This document shows, piece by piece, positions 7,781 to 16,683 of a DNA stretch of 53,357 nucleotides. Origin of the DNA: Rhodospirillaceae bacterium (GTDB lineage Bacteria; Pseudomonadota; Alphaproteobacteria; UBA6615); NCBI GenBank assembly GCA_018667335.1, contig JABIVD010000054.1:1-53357 (forward strand). Reading direction: 5' to 3'. The position numbers and the translations under genes are program-made. The notes below the pieces were generated by a model. That model worked only from the letters and a program-made list of their open reading frames with translations, was not told where the DNA came from and did not search any database. Numbering within the stretch: position 1 is the stretch's first letter; every line of letters starts with the position of its first letter.

Positions 7781-9067
7781 ATGTTCGACCTCAGATGGAT
7801 TCGTGAGCATCCCGACGCGTTCGATCACAGCCTCGTCAGGCGTGGTGATGAGCCATTGTCGCAGCAGGTGCTTGATATCGACGCGCGTCGCCGTGATGCA
7901 CAAACGCGTCTGCAGGAGATGCAGGAGCGGCGCAACGCGGCGTCGAAGCAGATCGGCGCGGCGATGCAGGCCGGCCGGAAGGACGAGGCCGAAACGCTCA
8001 AGGCCGAAGTTGGTGACATCAAAGGCCAGATGGACGCTGTCGAGACGGAAGAGAAAGAGGCCTCCGACGCCCTGAACAGCTTGCTGTCCGGCATTCCCAA
8101 CGTTCTCGACGACGATGTCCCCGAAGGCGCGGACGAAAGCGATAGTCTGGAAATACGCAACGTCGGCACCATCCCGAGCTTCGCGTTCGAGCCCAAGGAA
8201 CATTTCGACCTCGGCGAAGCGTTGGGCCTGATGGATTTTGAGACGGCGGCGGAACTGTCGGGGTCACGCTTCGTGATTCTGAAGGGGCCGCTGGCACGCA
8301 TGGAACGGGCGCTGGCCGATTTCATGCTCGACATCCACACCGACGAGTTCGGCTATACCGAAATCAGCCCGCCGCTGCTGGTGCGTGACGACGTGCTGTT
8401 CGGAACCGGTCAACTGCCCAAATTTGCGGACGATCTGTTCCGGACCGAAGATGGTCGCTGGCTTATTCCGACAGCAGAAGTCCCGCTGACAAATATGGTC
8501 GCAGGCAAGATACTCGAGGCGGCTGAGCTGCCCGTACGCGTGACCGCGCACACGTCGTGCTTCCGGGCGGAAGCAGGTGCCGCAGGCCGGGACACGCGCG
8601 GCATGCTGCGCCAGCATCAATTCTACAAGGTCGAGCTGGTATCCGTAGTGGCTCCGGCGGAATCCGAGGCGGAACTCGATCGGATGACCGGTTGCGCGGA
8701 AGAGGTCCTGAAACGCCTCGGGCTGACCTACCGTCTCGTGCTCCTGTGTAGTGGCGATACGGGCTTTGGTGCCGCCAAGACCCATGACATCGAAGTCTGG
8801 ATGCCGGGGCAGGCGACGTATCGCGAGATTTCGAGTTGCTCCAATACAAGGGCGTTTCAGGCGCGCCGGATGAACGCGCGCTATCGACCCGCCGGCGACG
8901 GGCAGGCCCCCGAGCATGTCCACACCCTCAACGGTTCGGGAGTCGCGGTCGGGCGCGCATTGATCGCCATTCTTGAGAACTACCAGAACGAGGACGGCTC
9001 GATCACGGTACCGGATGCACTGCGGCCCTATATGGGTGGGCTCGAGGTGATCCGTGCCGATGTTTGA
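7781..9067 (+). CDS. serS: Seryl-tRNA synthetase
   Basis: SerS attaches serine to tRNA-Ser, and to tRNA-Sec where present. The N-terminal residues 1-105 are the antiparallel coiled-coil arm that grips the long variable arm of tRNA-Ser. The class II catalytic core follows, with motif 2 in [20 protein letters not shown] and motif 3 in [20 protein letters not shown]. Length (428) is standard. The stop overlaps the start of surE. The upstream 70-base gap contains no T-box-like structure that I can see, as expected for a proteobacterium. Confidence 0.97.
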   Translation: MFDLRWIREHPDAFDHSLVRRGDEPLSQQVLDIDARRRDAQTRLQEMQERRNAASKQIGAAMQAGRKDEAETLKAEVGDIKGQMDAVETEEKEASDALNSLLSGIPNVLDDDVPEGADESDSLEIRNVGTIPSFAFEPKEHFDLGEALGLMDFETAAELSGSRFVILKGPLARMERALADFMLDIHTDEFGYTEISPPLLVRDDVLFGTGQLPKFADDLFRTEDGRWLIPTAEVPLTNMVAGKILEAAELPVRVTAHTSCFRAEAGAAGRDTRGMLRQHQFYKVELVSVVAPAESEAELDRMTGCAEEVLKRLGLTYRLVLLCSGDTGFGAAKTHDIEVWMPGQATYREISSCSNTRAFQARRMNARYRPAGDGQAPEHVHTLNGSGVAVGRALIAILENYQNEDGSITVPDALRPYMGGLEVIRADV

Positions 9068-9860
9068 GTTCCCGAGGAAGACCGACAAGCTTCGCATCCT
9101 GATATCCAACGACGACGGGGTGCGCGCGCCGGGCATCAAGGTGCTGCACCGCGTCGCCCGCGAACTCACCGACGATGTCTGGATATGCGCGCCTCTCAAT
9201 GAGCAGAGCGGCGCGGGGCATTCGCTGACGTTGCGCTACCCGCTCTGGCTGCGCCGCCTTGGGACACGGCGCTACGCAGTTGAGGGAACGCCGACGGACA
9301 GCGTGCTGGTGGGCATCCATCAGGCGTTGAAAGACCGCAAACCCGATCTCGTGCTCTCGGGGGTCAATCGCGGCAGCAACATGGGTGAGTTCATCACCTA
9401 CTCGGGCACCTGTGCCGCGGCGATGGAGGCAACGATCCTCGGCGTGCCGGCAATCGCGCTGAGCCAGCAGACCGACTTCGATCGTAGCTTTACCCACTGG
9501 TCGACGGCTGAGCAGCATGCGCCGGGCGTCATTCGCAAGCTGCTCAAGGCCGGCTGGCCGAAACGAACATTCATCAACATCAATTTCCCGGATTGCCTGC
9601 CCGAGGATGTCACCGGTGTCGAGGTGACGGAGCAGGGCACGCGTCCGATGGGAGACTCGCTCGTCGAGAGTCGTCACCCGCGCGGCGGTCGCTACTTCTG
9701 GGTGGGGGCGCTACCGACCCATGCGAAAGGCAAGAAGGGTAGCGACCTTGCGGCGGTCGAAGAGAATCGCATCTCGGTGACGCCGGTCGACCTGAACTTC
9801 ACGAACAAGCGGGCCATGAAGCCACTCGCAGAAGCGCTCAAGGGATACCGCAAACGATGA
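9060..9860 (+). CDS. surE: 5'/3'-nucleotidase SurE
   Basis: SurE is a metal-dependent phosphatase acting on nucleoside monophosphates, linked to stationary-phase survival. The metal site ISNDDGV is near residues 15-21, followed by the conserved [20 protein letters not shown] and [11 protein letters not shown] blocks. I prefer ATG 9060, which overlaps the serS stop, over GTG 9054. The N-terminus is about 12 residues longer than the usual M-R-I-L start. Downstream pcm overlaps by 4 bases, reproducing the surE-pcm-nlpD order known from gammaproteobacteria. Confidence 0.95.
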   Translation: MFEFPRKTDKLRILISNDDGVRAPGIKVLHRVARELTDDVWICAPLNEQSGAGHSLTLRYPLWLRRLGTRRYAVEGTPTDSVLVGIHQALKDRKPDLVLSGVNRGSNMGEFITYSGTCAAAMEATILGVPAIALSQQTDFDRSFTHWSTAEQHAPGVIRKLLKAGWPKRTFININFPDCLPEDVTGVEVTEQGTRPMGDSLVESRHPRGGRYFWVGALPTHAKGKKGSDLAAVEENRISVTPVDLNFTNKRAMKPLAEALKGYRKR

Positions 9861-10504
9861 GCACGCCCGCTCACCGTGCGCGGCTCGTTCTCGCACTTCG
9901 CAGCGCGGGGATCACCGACACGAAGGCCTTGTCCGCGATCGAGAATGTGCCGCGCGAGATATTCGTCCCCGACGCATTTCAGGACCGTGCCTACGAGGAC
10001 ACGGCGTTGCCTATCGGATATGGCCAGACCCTGAGTCAGCCACTCGTGGTGGCAACGATGATCCAGGGCCTGGAGCTTGGCGGCCGTGAGAAGCTTCTCG
10101 AGGTGGGCACCGGATCCGGTTACCACGCCGCAATTTTGTCTCATTTATGTCGCCGGGTGTACACGATCGAGCGTCACAGACCGTTGCTTGCCGATGCACA
10201 AGGGCGGTTCGACGCGCTCGGCCTGAGCAACGTGGTAACCATGGCGGGAGACGGCATGAAGGGTTGGCCGGAACAGGCACCGTTCGACAGGATCAGCGTC
10301 ACCGCCGCCGGCGATGCGCCGCCGCAGGAACTTCTCAACCAACTGAAGGTCGGCGGCATTATGATCATGCCGGTGGGCGGGCAAAGCAGGGTTCAGCAAC
10401 TCGTCCGGTTCCGACGGACGGAGACCGCAGTCGAAAGCGAAGTCCTTATGGACGTCCGGTTCGTACCCCTGTTGCCGGGAGTGGCCGAGGCCGCGGAAGC
10501 CTGA
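9857..10504 (+). CDS. pcm: Protein-L-isoaspartate O-methyltransferase
   Basis: Pcm uses S-adenosylmethionine to methylate isoaspartyl residues in aged proteins, starting their repair. The family marker PIGYGQTLSQP is at about residues 53-63, followed by the SAM-binding motif LEVGTGSGYHAAIL. At 215 residues it has normal length. The start overlaps the surE stop (ATGA), indicating translational coupling, and the LysM/M23 gene starts 2 bases after the stop. This fits one maintenance operon surE-pcm-nlpD. Confidence 0.95.
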   Translation: MSTPAHRARLVLALRSAGITDTKALSAIENVPREIFVPDAFQDRAYEDTALPIGYGQTLSQPLVVATMIQGLELGGREKLLEVGTGSGYHAAILSHLCRRVYTIERHRPLLADAQGRFDALGLSNVVTMAGDGMKGWPEQAPFDRISVTAAGDAPPQELLNQLKVGGIMIMPVGGQSRVQQLVRFRRTETAVESEVLMDVRFVPLLPGVAEAAEA

Positions 10505-10506
10505 CC

Positions 10507-11469
10507 ATGGCGATGGTGCGCGCCCGAAACAACCGACTGCGTTCGCTCACATGGCTCGTCCTCGTGGCGTCAGTGCTCGCCGCATGTGCAGGCCCTGGCG
10601 GCAAGGCTGTGGTCATCGACCGAAGTTACAAGAGCGGCAACAGCGCTTCGGTTCCGGCCGGCGCGTATGTCGTGCAGCGCGGCGACACGGTTTACGGGGT
10701 CGCCCAACGCAATGGCGTGTCGACCCGCGCATTGATCGACTGGAATCGCCTGCGTCCGCCCTATCTTCTGGTTCCCGGTCAGGCGCTTCGGATGCCGCAG
10801 AGCCGTGACTACACGGTACAGCGTGGTGATTCCGTTTATGCGATTTCACGCCGCTTCGGGGTCGATATGACGACCATCGTCCGGCTCAACAACATTCCGT
10901 CGCCCTACACGATCCATGTTGGCCAACGGCTGCAATTGCCGGCCAACGCGGGCCCGGGGAGCCAGGTTGCAAGTACGTCGGCACAGTCCACAACTGCCTC
11001 GACCGCAACCGCGGGTTCGCCGGCGCGGCCGACATCCAAGCCGTCAGTGCCGACACAGGTTGTTTCGGTCCCGCGTCCGCCGGCGCGCGCCGGCGGCGGC
11101 TTTGTGTGGCCTGTCGAGGGGCGGGTGCTCTCATCCTTCGGGTCCAAGACCGGCGGGCGGCACAATGACGGGGTTAACATCGCCGCGCCGAGGGGCACGC
11201 CTGTGCGCGCCGCCGAGAATGGCGTCGTCGCGTATGCCGGAAAAGAAATCCGTGGGTTTGGAAACCTGTTGCTGATCAAGCATGACGGGGGGTTGATCAC
11301 CGCCTATGCCCACGCAGATGCGCTGTTGGTGGCGCGCGGTGACGTGGTCACCCGCGGGCAGGTCATCGCCAAAGTTGGAAAAACCGGTGGTGTGGACAAC
11401 CCGCAGCTTCACTTCGAAGTCCGGCGCGGCACGAAAGCCGTGGATCCCGGAAAGTTCCTGCCGAGTTGA
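10507..11469 (+). CDS. NlpD-like LysM/M23 lipoprotein, probable amidase activator
   Basis: From ATG 10507 the 320-residue product begins with a lipoprotein signal peptide ending in LAAC (Cys near residue 20). Two LysM domains follow (YVVQRGDTVYGVAQ and YTVQRGDSVYAISR), then a Ser/Thr/Pro linker and a C-terminal LytM (M23) domain starting FVWPVEGRVLSSFG. The LytM active site is degenerate: the usual H-x3-D block reads HNDGVN, so the Asp ligand is Asn, and the usual H-x-H reads QLH. Loss of these residues is typical of NlpD/EnvC proteins that activate peptidoglycan amidases rather than cut the wall themselves. Context surE-pcm supports the NlpD assignment. The frame is open far upstream through pcm, but that part is shadow coding. 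Confidence 0.85.
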   Translation: MAMVRARNNRLRSLTWLVLVASVLAACAGPGGKAVVIDRSYKSGNSASVPAGAYVVQRGDTVYGVAQRNGVSTRALIDWNRLRPPYLLVPGQALRMPQSRDYTVQRGDSVYAISRRFGVDMTTIVRLNNIPSPYTIHVGQRLQLPANAGPGSQVASTSAQSTTASTATAGSPARPTSKPSVPTQVVSVPRPPARAGGGFVWPVEGRVLSSFGSKTGGRHNDGVNIAAPRGTPVRAAENGVVAYAGKEIRGFGNLLLIKHDGGLITAYAHADALLVARGDVVTRGQVIAKVGKTGGVDNPQLHFEVRRGTKAVDPGKFLPS

Positions 11470-11475
11470 TCCCGT

Positions 11476-12366
11476 CTAGTCGCGAAGGTCGATCGGCTTG
11501 CCCAGACGACCAGCGACTTCCTGAACGAACTGCCATGCGACACGGCCCGAGCGCGAACCACGGGTGACGGACCATTCCTTGGCTTCGGCCCGCAATTGGT
11601 CGGGTGCGATGCCGAGGTCGAAATGATCGCAATAGGCCTGCACCATGGCGAAGAACGTATCCTGATTAATGTTGTGGAAACCGAGCCAGAGACCGAAGCG
11701 GTCGGATAGCGACACCTTTTCCTCAACCGCTTCGGACGGGTTGATGGCGGTCGAACGCTCATTTTCCATCATGTCGCGCGGCAGGAGGTGGCGCCGGTTC
11801 GATGTCGCATAGAACACAACATTCTCCGGTCGGCCTTCGATGCCGCCCTCGAGCACGGCCTTGAGCGACTTGTAGCTGCTGTCGGAGTTGTCGAAACTCA
11901 GATCATCGCAAAACAGGATCGCCTGGCGGCCGCTGTCGCGCAACGCGCTCAGAAGCGCGGGCAGGGACTGGATGTCCTCACGATGAATTTCCACCAGCAG
12001 CAGGCCGTTCTCGGCCTCCTCGTTGATTTCGGCATGAGCCGCCTTCACCAGGCTGGATTTGCCCGTACCGCGTGCGCCCCACAACAACGCGTTGTTGGCG
12101 GGCAGGCCGTTTGCGAAGCGCCTGGTGTTCTCGATCAGCGTGTCTGCCTGGTCGTCGATCCCCTGCAGCAGGCCCAATGGCACGCGATTGACGGCCGGTA
12201 CCGGTTCCAGATGCCCGCTGTCAGGGCCGTCTGCGTGCCAGACATAGGCGTCGGCGGCCGACAGATCGGTCGTCGTTTTCGGGAGGGGGGCGATGCGATC
12301 CAGCGCGTCGGCGATGCGCTTCAGCAGCGGTCCTAAATCCTGATCTTCCATGGGAATTCGTTCCAT
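11476..12366 (-). CDS. DUF815 family AAA+ ATPase
   Basis: The 296-residue protein has a P-loop GARGTGKSSL (residues 97-106) and a Walker B-like LFCDDLSFD (about 151-159), in the arrangement of the DUF815 family of predicted AAA+ ATPases. Their cellular role is not established; the segment FYATSNRRHLLPRDM resembles the sensor region of loader-type ATPases. The gene converges on the NlpD-like gene with only 6 bases between the stops, and its start faces yajC across 210 bases. An alternative start, 15 bases inside the gene, is possible. Confidence 0.82.
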   Translation of the reverse strand: MERIPMEDQDLGPLLKRIADALDRIAPLPKTTTDLSAADAYVWHADGPDSGHLEPVPAVNRVPLGLLQGIDDQADTLIENTRRFANGLPANNALLWGARGTGKSSLVKAAHAEINEEAENGLLLVEIHREDIQSLPALLSALRDSGRQAILFCDDLSFDNSDSSYKSLKAVLEGGIEGRPENVVFYATSNRRHLLPRDMMENERSTAINPSEAVEEKVSLSDRFGLWLGFHNINQDTFFAMVQAYCDHFDLGIAPDQLRAEAKEWSVTRGSRSGRVAWQFVQEVAGRLGKPIDLRD

Positions 12367-12487
12367 AGTTTTGCACCCAGACAGGTGGGCACGAAAAGCG
12401 GGCGGAAACTAAGCCGCACCACGATGCTGGTCAACGGCGATCACATTTCTGGGTGCCTGGGCCGCGAACCGTCATTGTGCCGTCATT

Positions 12488-12522
12488 TCATTGCATTTTG
12501 CTGCAAAGGGCTCATTGCATTT
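12488..12522 (+). repeat. Two 11-base direct repeats in the yajC promoter region
   Basis: TCATTGCATTT occurs at 12488-12498 and again at 12512-12522, an exact 24-base period. The second copy contributes the TTGCAT that I read as the -35 box of the yajC promoter, so the first copy could be an upstream activator or UP-like site, or an alternative promoter. The function is a guess; the repeat itself is plain. Confidence 0.5.
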
Positions 12523-12542
12523 CGATCCCGCGTCGCTATCAT
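12515..12542 (+). promoter_or_regulatory. Putative sigma-70 promoter for yajC-secDF
   Basis: TTGCAT (12515-12520) and TATCAT (12537-12542) are separated by 16 bases, close to the housekeeping sigma consensus. A transcript would start near 12549, about 28 bases before the yajC ATG. The same pair TTGCAT/TATCAT appears in front of ssb in this window with 17-base spacing, which supports the reading. Confidence 0.5.
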
Positions 12543-12576
12543 CCGGCGACTTCGAGATAAGCGCCCTGGAGGGGAC

Positions 12577-13002
12577 ATGTTCATTACGCCGGCCTATGCA
12601 CAGGGGTTTGGTGGTGGCGATGCGTTCACATCGTTCCTGCCGATCATCCTGATTTTTGTGGTTTTCTATTTCCTGCTCATCCGCCCGCAACAGCGCAAGA
12701 TGAAGCAACACCGTGCCATGCTCGGCCAGGTCAAACGCGGCGACCGCGTGCTGACCGGCGGCGGCATCATCGGCAACGTGACCAAGGTGAAGGATGAGAC
12801 CGACGAGGTAACCGTCGAGATCTCGGATGGCGTCAAGGTCGATATACTGCGCAGCACCATCTCCGATGTCTTCACGTCGACGCCCAGCGGCGGCGGACAG
12901 GCAGCGCCGGGCAAGGGTGGCCCGACCGTCGTCGGCCCCGCGGCCAATGACGGGAAATCCGGTGGTGGACTTCTCGGTGGTCTCTTCGGCGGCCGCAAGT
13001 AA
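12577..13002 (+). CDS. yajC: Preprotein translocase subunit YajC
   Basis: YajC is the small single-pass subunit that joins SecD and SecF next to SecYEG. ATG 12577 is preceded by CTGGAGGGGAC, a strong ribosome-binding site, so the longer open frame upstream is not used. The 141-residue product has an N-terminal FITPAYAQ segment, one transmembrane helix (LPIILIFVVFYFLLIRPQQ) and the cytoplasmic KRGDRVLTGGGIIGNV block. The Gly-rich C-terminal tail (GGGLLGGLFGGRK) extends beyond the conserved part. secD follows after 37 bases. Confidence 0.94.
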   Translation: MFITPAYAQGFGGGDAFTSFLPIILIFVVFYFLLIRPQQRKMKQHRAMLGQVKRGDRVLTGGGIIGNVTKVKDETDEVTVEISDGVKVDILRSTISDVFTSTPSGGGQAAPGKGGPTVVGPAANDGKSGGGLLGGLFGGRK

Positions 13003-13039
13003 TCTGCCGCAAGTAACCTAACGGGAAGGACCCGCCAGG

Positions 13040-14614
13040 ATGGTTAATTATCCGCGCTGGGCGATTGTCACGACGGTCGTGATCGCGCTGCTCGGCCTCA
13101 TCTATGCCGCGCCGAATTTTTTCCCGCTGGCGGATGAGGCGGTCGAGACGTCTGGACTGCTGCCAAGCAAGCGTATGAACCTGGGGCTCGATCTCCAGGG
13201 CGGTTCCTCTTTGCTCTTGTCGGTGGGAGTCGATACGGCCATTCGCGAAACCCTCGAATCCGTTGAATCGACCGTTCGGCGTGAATTGCGCCAACGCGGC
13301 GCCCGTGTCGGCTATTCGGGGCTCCGGGTGGAGGGCAAGGCTGTCGCGTTTACCCTGCGCAATGCGACGGACAGCGACACGGCACGCGACCGGCTGCGGA
13401 ACATCGAAGACGGGTTCGACCTCGACATCGCGGACGATGTGAATTTCCGCCTTTCGATGTCGGAAGACGCCGAGAGGGCACGACGCCAGAGCGCGGTCGA
13501 GCAATCGATCGAGATCGTGCGCCGTCGCGTGGATGAAACAGGTGTCGCAGAACCCGTCATCCAGCAACAGGGCGACAGCCGCATCCTCGTGCAGCTGCCG
13601 GGCATCAAGGATCCCGAGCGGATCAAACGCCTGCTCGGCCAGACGGCAAAGCTGAATTTTCACATGCTGGATGAAACCGTATCCATCCAGGAAGCCGAGA
13701 GCGGCACCCTCCCGGCCGGATCGATGCTCCTCTACGGCCCGGAGGAAGAGGGCCGTATTCCCTATGTCGTCCGGCGGACCGTCGAAGTCGGTGGTGACCG
13801 GCTCGTGGATGCACAGCCAACATTCCAGGACGGCCAGCCCATCGTGTCCTTCCGGTTCGATGCGGCAGGCGGTCGGCGCTTCGGAGAACTGACATCACAG
13901 AATGTCGGCCGGCGGCTCGCCATCGTCCTCGACCGGGAGGTCGTCAGCGCCCCGCGTATTCAGACGGCCATCAACGGCGGCAGCGGCATTATCACCGGCA
14001 GGTTTACCCCGCAGGAGGTCACCGAGCTGTCCATCTTGCTTCGGGCGGGCGCCCTGCCGGCACCGCTCACCGTGCTCGAAGAACGCACGGTCGGCCCGGG
14101 CCTCGGGGCGGATTCCATTGAGGCGGGCAAGATCGCCAGCATCATCGGCCTGGCCGCCGTGGTTGTGTTCATTGTCATCAGTTACGGACTGTTCGGCCTG
14201 ATGGCCGCGATCGCGCTCTTGTTCAACCTGTCGCTGATCGTGGCGCTCCTGTCCGTCCTGCAGGCAACGCTTACGTTGCCGGGTATCGCGGGCATCGTGC
14301 TGACCATCGGTATGGCGGTCGATGCGAATGTCCTGATCCTCGAACGGATCAAGGAAGAGACTCGCAATGGTCGAACGCCGATCTCGGCGGTCGATGCCGG
14401 GTACCGTCGCGCCCTGACGACGATCATCGATTCAAATCTCACGACCCTCATTGCGGCCATTTTGCTGTTCCAGTTCGGCACCGGGCCGATCAAGGGATTC
14501 GCGGTGACGCTGTCCATCGGGATCATCACGTCCATGTTTACGGCGCTGATGCTGACCCGTCTTTTTGTTGTCGTCTGGCTTCGCCGCAGGCGACCCCAGA
14601 CCCTGCCGATCTAG
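13040..14614 (+). CDS. secD: Protein translocase subunit SecD
   Basis: SecD uses the proton gradient with SecF to pull translocated proteins from the Sec channel. The N-terminal membrane helix is followed by the conserved LGLDLQGGSSLLL (about residues 48-60), a large periplasmic region including the P1 head with IEIVRRRVDETGVAEP, then five transmembrane helices with GMAVDANVLILERIKEE near residue 427. Length 524 is normal. The GTG of secF starts 10 bases after the stop. Confidence 0.96.
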   Translation: MVNYPRWAIVTTVVIALLGLIYAAPNFFPLADEAVETSGLLPSKRMNLGLDLQGGSSLLLSVGVDTAIRETLESVESTVRRELRQRGARVGYSGLRVEGKAVAFTLRNATDSDTARDRLRNIEDGFDLDIADDVNFRLSMSEDAERARRQSAVEQSIEIVRRRVDETGVAEPVIQQQGDSRILVQLPGIKDPERIKRLLGQTAKLNFHMLDETVSIQEAESGTLPAGSMLLYGPEEEGRIPYVVRRTVEVGGDRLVDAQPTFQDGQPIVSFRFDAAGGRRFGELTSQNVGRRLAIVLDREVVSAPRIQTAINGGSGIITGRFTPQEVTELSILLRAGALPAPLTVLEERTVGPGLGADSIEAGKIASIIGLAAVVVFIVISYGLFGLMAAIALLFNLSLIVALLSVLQATLTLPGIAGIVLTIGMAVDANVLILERIKEETRNGRTPISAVDAGYRRALTTIIDSNLTTLIAAILLFQFGTGPIKGFAVTLSIGIITSMFTALMLTRLFVVVWLRRRRPQTLPI

Positions 14615-14624
14615 GGGAATTATC

Positions 14625-15596
14625 GTGCGTCTAAGCATCGTTCCCGCGAACACCAATTTCGATTTCGTCGGCCGGCGCAGGCTGGCTTACCCGCTGTCGG
14701 CACTGCTGATCATCCTGTCGATCGGGGCTTTTTTTACCCAGGGCCTGAATTTCGGGATCGATTTCCGCGGCGGAATCCTGATCGAAATCAAGACCGAAGG
14801 GCCTGCCAATGTTGCCGAATTGCGCAGCACGGTCGGTGGCCTCGGCCTCGGCGAGGTGCAGGTTCAGGAATTCGGCGCACCCGACGACGTATTGATCCGC
14901 ATTCAGCAACAGGACGGCGCGGAATCCGAACAGCTTCAGGCGATCAACATTCTGAAGGATGCACTCGGTGACCAGGTCGCTGAATACAGGCGAACAGAGT
15001 TCGTCGGGCCGACGGTCGGTGCAGAACTGATCAGCTCGGCCATCTGGGCGGTCGTCCTCGCGATCGGTGCGATCCTGATCTACATCTGGTTCCGTTTCGA
15101 ATGGCAATTCGGCGTCGGGGCCGTGATCGCGTTGACCCATGACGTGGTCACCACGATCGGCCTGTTCGCGTTCACCCAGCTCGAATTCAACCTGGCGACT
15201 GTCGCGGCGATCCTGACAATCGCCGGTTATTCGATCAACGATACTGTCGTGATCTATGACCGGGTGCGCGAGGAACTGCGCCGCTACAAAAAGTTGGATA
15301 TGCCCGCGTTGCTCAATCTGGCAGCCAACCGGACTCTGTCGCGGACCTTCATGACGAGTGTCACGACGTTGATCGCGTTGATCGCGCTCGCCGTGTTCGG
15401 GGGCACAATCATCCGCGACTTCGCGCTTGCGATGATCTGGGGTGTGATTATCGGGACCTACTCATCGGTGTTTGTCGCGGTCCCGGTCCTGTTGGCGTTG
15501 AACCTGAGCCGGCAAAGTCTTTCGGCCGGCCTTGATGAGAGCGAGCAGGTAGAAGCGCCCGAGGATGACGTGCCGGACACGCCGTCGGACAAGTAG
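14625..15596 (+). CDS. secF: Protein translocase subunit SecF
   Basis: GTG 14625 is chosen because it follows AGGGGAAT and gives the usual SecF head. The 323-residue protein has the first membrane helix, the conserved GLNFGIDFRGGILIE (about residues 40-54), a periplasmic domain and the C-terminal five-helix block with TIAGYSINDTVVIYDRVREE. It partners SecD in the SecDF-YajC complex. The stop at 15596 is followed after 1 base by the Mth938-like gene, a linkage seen in many alphaproteobacteria. Confidence 0.95.
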   Translation: MRLSIVPANTNFDFVGRRRLAYPLSALLIILSIGAFFTQGLNFGIDFRGGILIEIKTEGPANVAELRSTVGGLGLGEVQVQEFGAPDDVLIRIQQQDGAESEQLQAINILKDALGDQVAEYRRTEFVGPTVGAELISSAIWAVVLAIGAILIYIWFRFEWQFGVGAVIALTHDVVTTIGLFAFTQLEFNLATVAAILTIAGYSINDTVVIYDRVREELRRYKKLDMPALLNLAANRTLSRTFMTSVTTLIALIALAVFGGTIIRDFALAMIWGVIIGTYSSVFVAVPVLLALNLSRQSLSAGLDESEQVEAPEDDVPDTPSDK

Positions 15597-15597
15597 T

Positions 15598-15987
15598 ATG
15601 CCCGCCGATCCGACACCCCCGGCGTCCGTTTATCAGGTCGTCGAACGTTACGGCGCCGGCAAGTTCCAGATCTCCGGACTGTCCTATCAGAACTCGGTGT
15701 TGGTATTCCCCGAGCGAACCATCGTCTGGCCAGTCACAGCGTTCTCCGACATCGACGATGCAGCTTTGGCGCCGGTGCTGGACGAATCCCAGTCCAGCCA
15801 GGGTATCGAATTGTTACTGCTGGGCTGCGGGCCACGCATGCAGCTGGTGAGCCAGGCCTTACGGGCACCGCTGCGCGCGGCCGGGATTGTCATTGAGCCG
15901 ATGGATACCGGCGCAGCCGCGAGGACCTTCAACCTGCTCCTGTCCGAGGATCGCAGGGTGGCGGCCGCTCTCATCATGCTGCCTTAG
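15598..15987 (+). CDS. Mth938-domain protein (NDUFAF3-like)
   Basis: The 129-residue product matches the Mth938/DUF498 fold: VVERYGAGKFQISGL, then VLVFPERTIVWPV, LLLLGCGPRM and a C-terminal NLLLSEDRRVAAALIMLP. The mitochondrial member NDUFAF3 is an assembly factor for respiratory complex I; the bacterial role is not settled. It starts 1 base after secF, so it is almost certainly translated from the yajC-secDF transcript, which suggests a link to membrane-protein insertion. A squalene/phytoene-synthase-fold gene (relative of NDUFAF6, also a complex I factor) lies 880 bases downstream. Confidence 0.85.
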   Translation: MPADPTPPASVYQVVERYGAGKFQISGLSYQNSVLVFPERTIVWPVTAFSDIDDAALAPVLDESQSSQGIELLLLGCGPRMQLVSQALRAPLRAAGIVIEPMDTGAAARTFNLLLSEDRRVAAALIMLP

Positions 15988-15996
15988 TCCACCTTA

Positions 15997-16096
15997 CCGT
16001 CATACCCGGTGTCCGCCTTGCCGTCATACCCGGGCTTGACCCGGGTATCTCAGTTTCTTTGTCGACAGAGATGCGCGGATCAAGTCCGCGCATGAC
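15997..16096. repeat. REP-type palindrome pair downstream of the sec operon
   Basis: Two perfect 9-bp hairpins stand in inverted orientation: ATACCCGGG-CTTGA-CCCGGGTAT (16026-16048) and ATGCGCGGA-TCAAG-TCCGCGCAT (16071-16093), with flanks GTC and GAC completing the outer inverted repeat. The loops are reverse complements of each other. A partial extra copy of CCGTCATACCCGG sits at 15997-16009, repeating 16021-16033. This looks like the extragenic palindromic repeats common in alphaproteobacterial genomes. It may also act as a transcription attenuator or mRNA 3' stabiliser. Confidence 0.75.
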
Positions 16097-16110
16097 GTTG
16101 GAAACGAAAA

Positions 16111-16130
16111 CGGGGCCCCGAAGGGCCCCG
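16111..16130 (-). terminator. Intrinsic terminator for the PuuD-like gene
   Basis: CGGGGCCC-CGAA-GGGCCCCG forms a perfect 8-bp stem with a tetraloop, 23 bases beyond the stop of the minus-strand gene. Read on the minus strand, the stem is followed by TTTTCGTTTCC, a weak T tract. It could also stop plus-strand transcripts leaving the sec operon. Confidence 0.6.
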
Positions 16131-16153
16131 TAAACGTAATCGCTTTCAGCTTA

Positions 16154-16660
16154 TCAGAACGGTGAGTTCTGGGCCGCTACCATGCCGTAGAGCATGGGGA
16201 TCGAAAGCAACGTATTGGTACGCGAGAACAACATCGCCCGGCGTGCCGACTTCGGCTTTGCCTCGGCGGGTGCGTCCACGATGCCCAGCGCGATCTTCTG
16301 ATTTGGCCAGATCACGAACCAGACATTGAAGGCCATGATGAGGCCGAACCACATCGCAATTCCGATCATCGCGCTGACGAAGCTGCCGTCGGTCAGACCG
16401 ATCGAAAGCCAGCCGCCCAGCGCGCCCTGCATCCAAGCGAGGATGAGGCCGAACAGAACTGTCGATGCCGCGCTCCAACGGAACCAAAACAGGACTGCCG
16501 GAGCAATATGCTTACCGATAGCCGGTTTCAATTCGTCTGGAATTTTCGGCATGGTCGGCACCTGTACGAAGTTCAGGTACCAGAGAAGCCCGATCCACAT
16601 GACGCCGCTGATAACGTGCAGCACGCGAATCAGATGTAAGAGGAAAGGATCAAATACCAT
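16154..16660 (-). CDS. PuuD-like multi-pass membrane protein without cytochrome domain
   Basis: The 168-residue protein has four hydrophobic segments: HVISGVMWIGLLWYLNFV, APAVLFWFRWSAASTVLFGL, IGIAMWFGLIMAFNVWFVIWP and SIPMLYGMVAA. The HLIRVLHVISGVMWIG start with two His residues resembles the membrane part of PuuD-type urate hydroxylases (DUF989), but the protein is much shorter and has no CxxCH haem motif, so no urate oxidation can be claimed. It may be a cofactor-binding membrane subunit. A 31-residue membrane peptide is encoded just upstream on the same strand, suggesting a two-subunit unit. Confidence 0.6.
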   Translation of the reverse strand: MVFDPFLLHLIRVLHVISGVMWIGLLWYLNFVQVPTMPKIPDELKPAIGKHIAPAVLFWFRWSAASTVLFGLILAWMQGALGGWLSIGLTDGSFVSAMIGIAMWFGLIMAFNVWFVIWPNQKIALGIVDAPAEAKPKSARRAMLFSRTNTLLSIPMLYGMVAAQNSPF

Positions 16661-16683
16661 TTTCTAAATCTCCCTTTCCGCGC

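Noticed and set aside
11470-12366. rpoS expected after surE-pcm-nlpD
   Set aside because: The next gene is a DUF815 ATPase on the other strand; no sigma factor is present.
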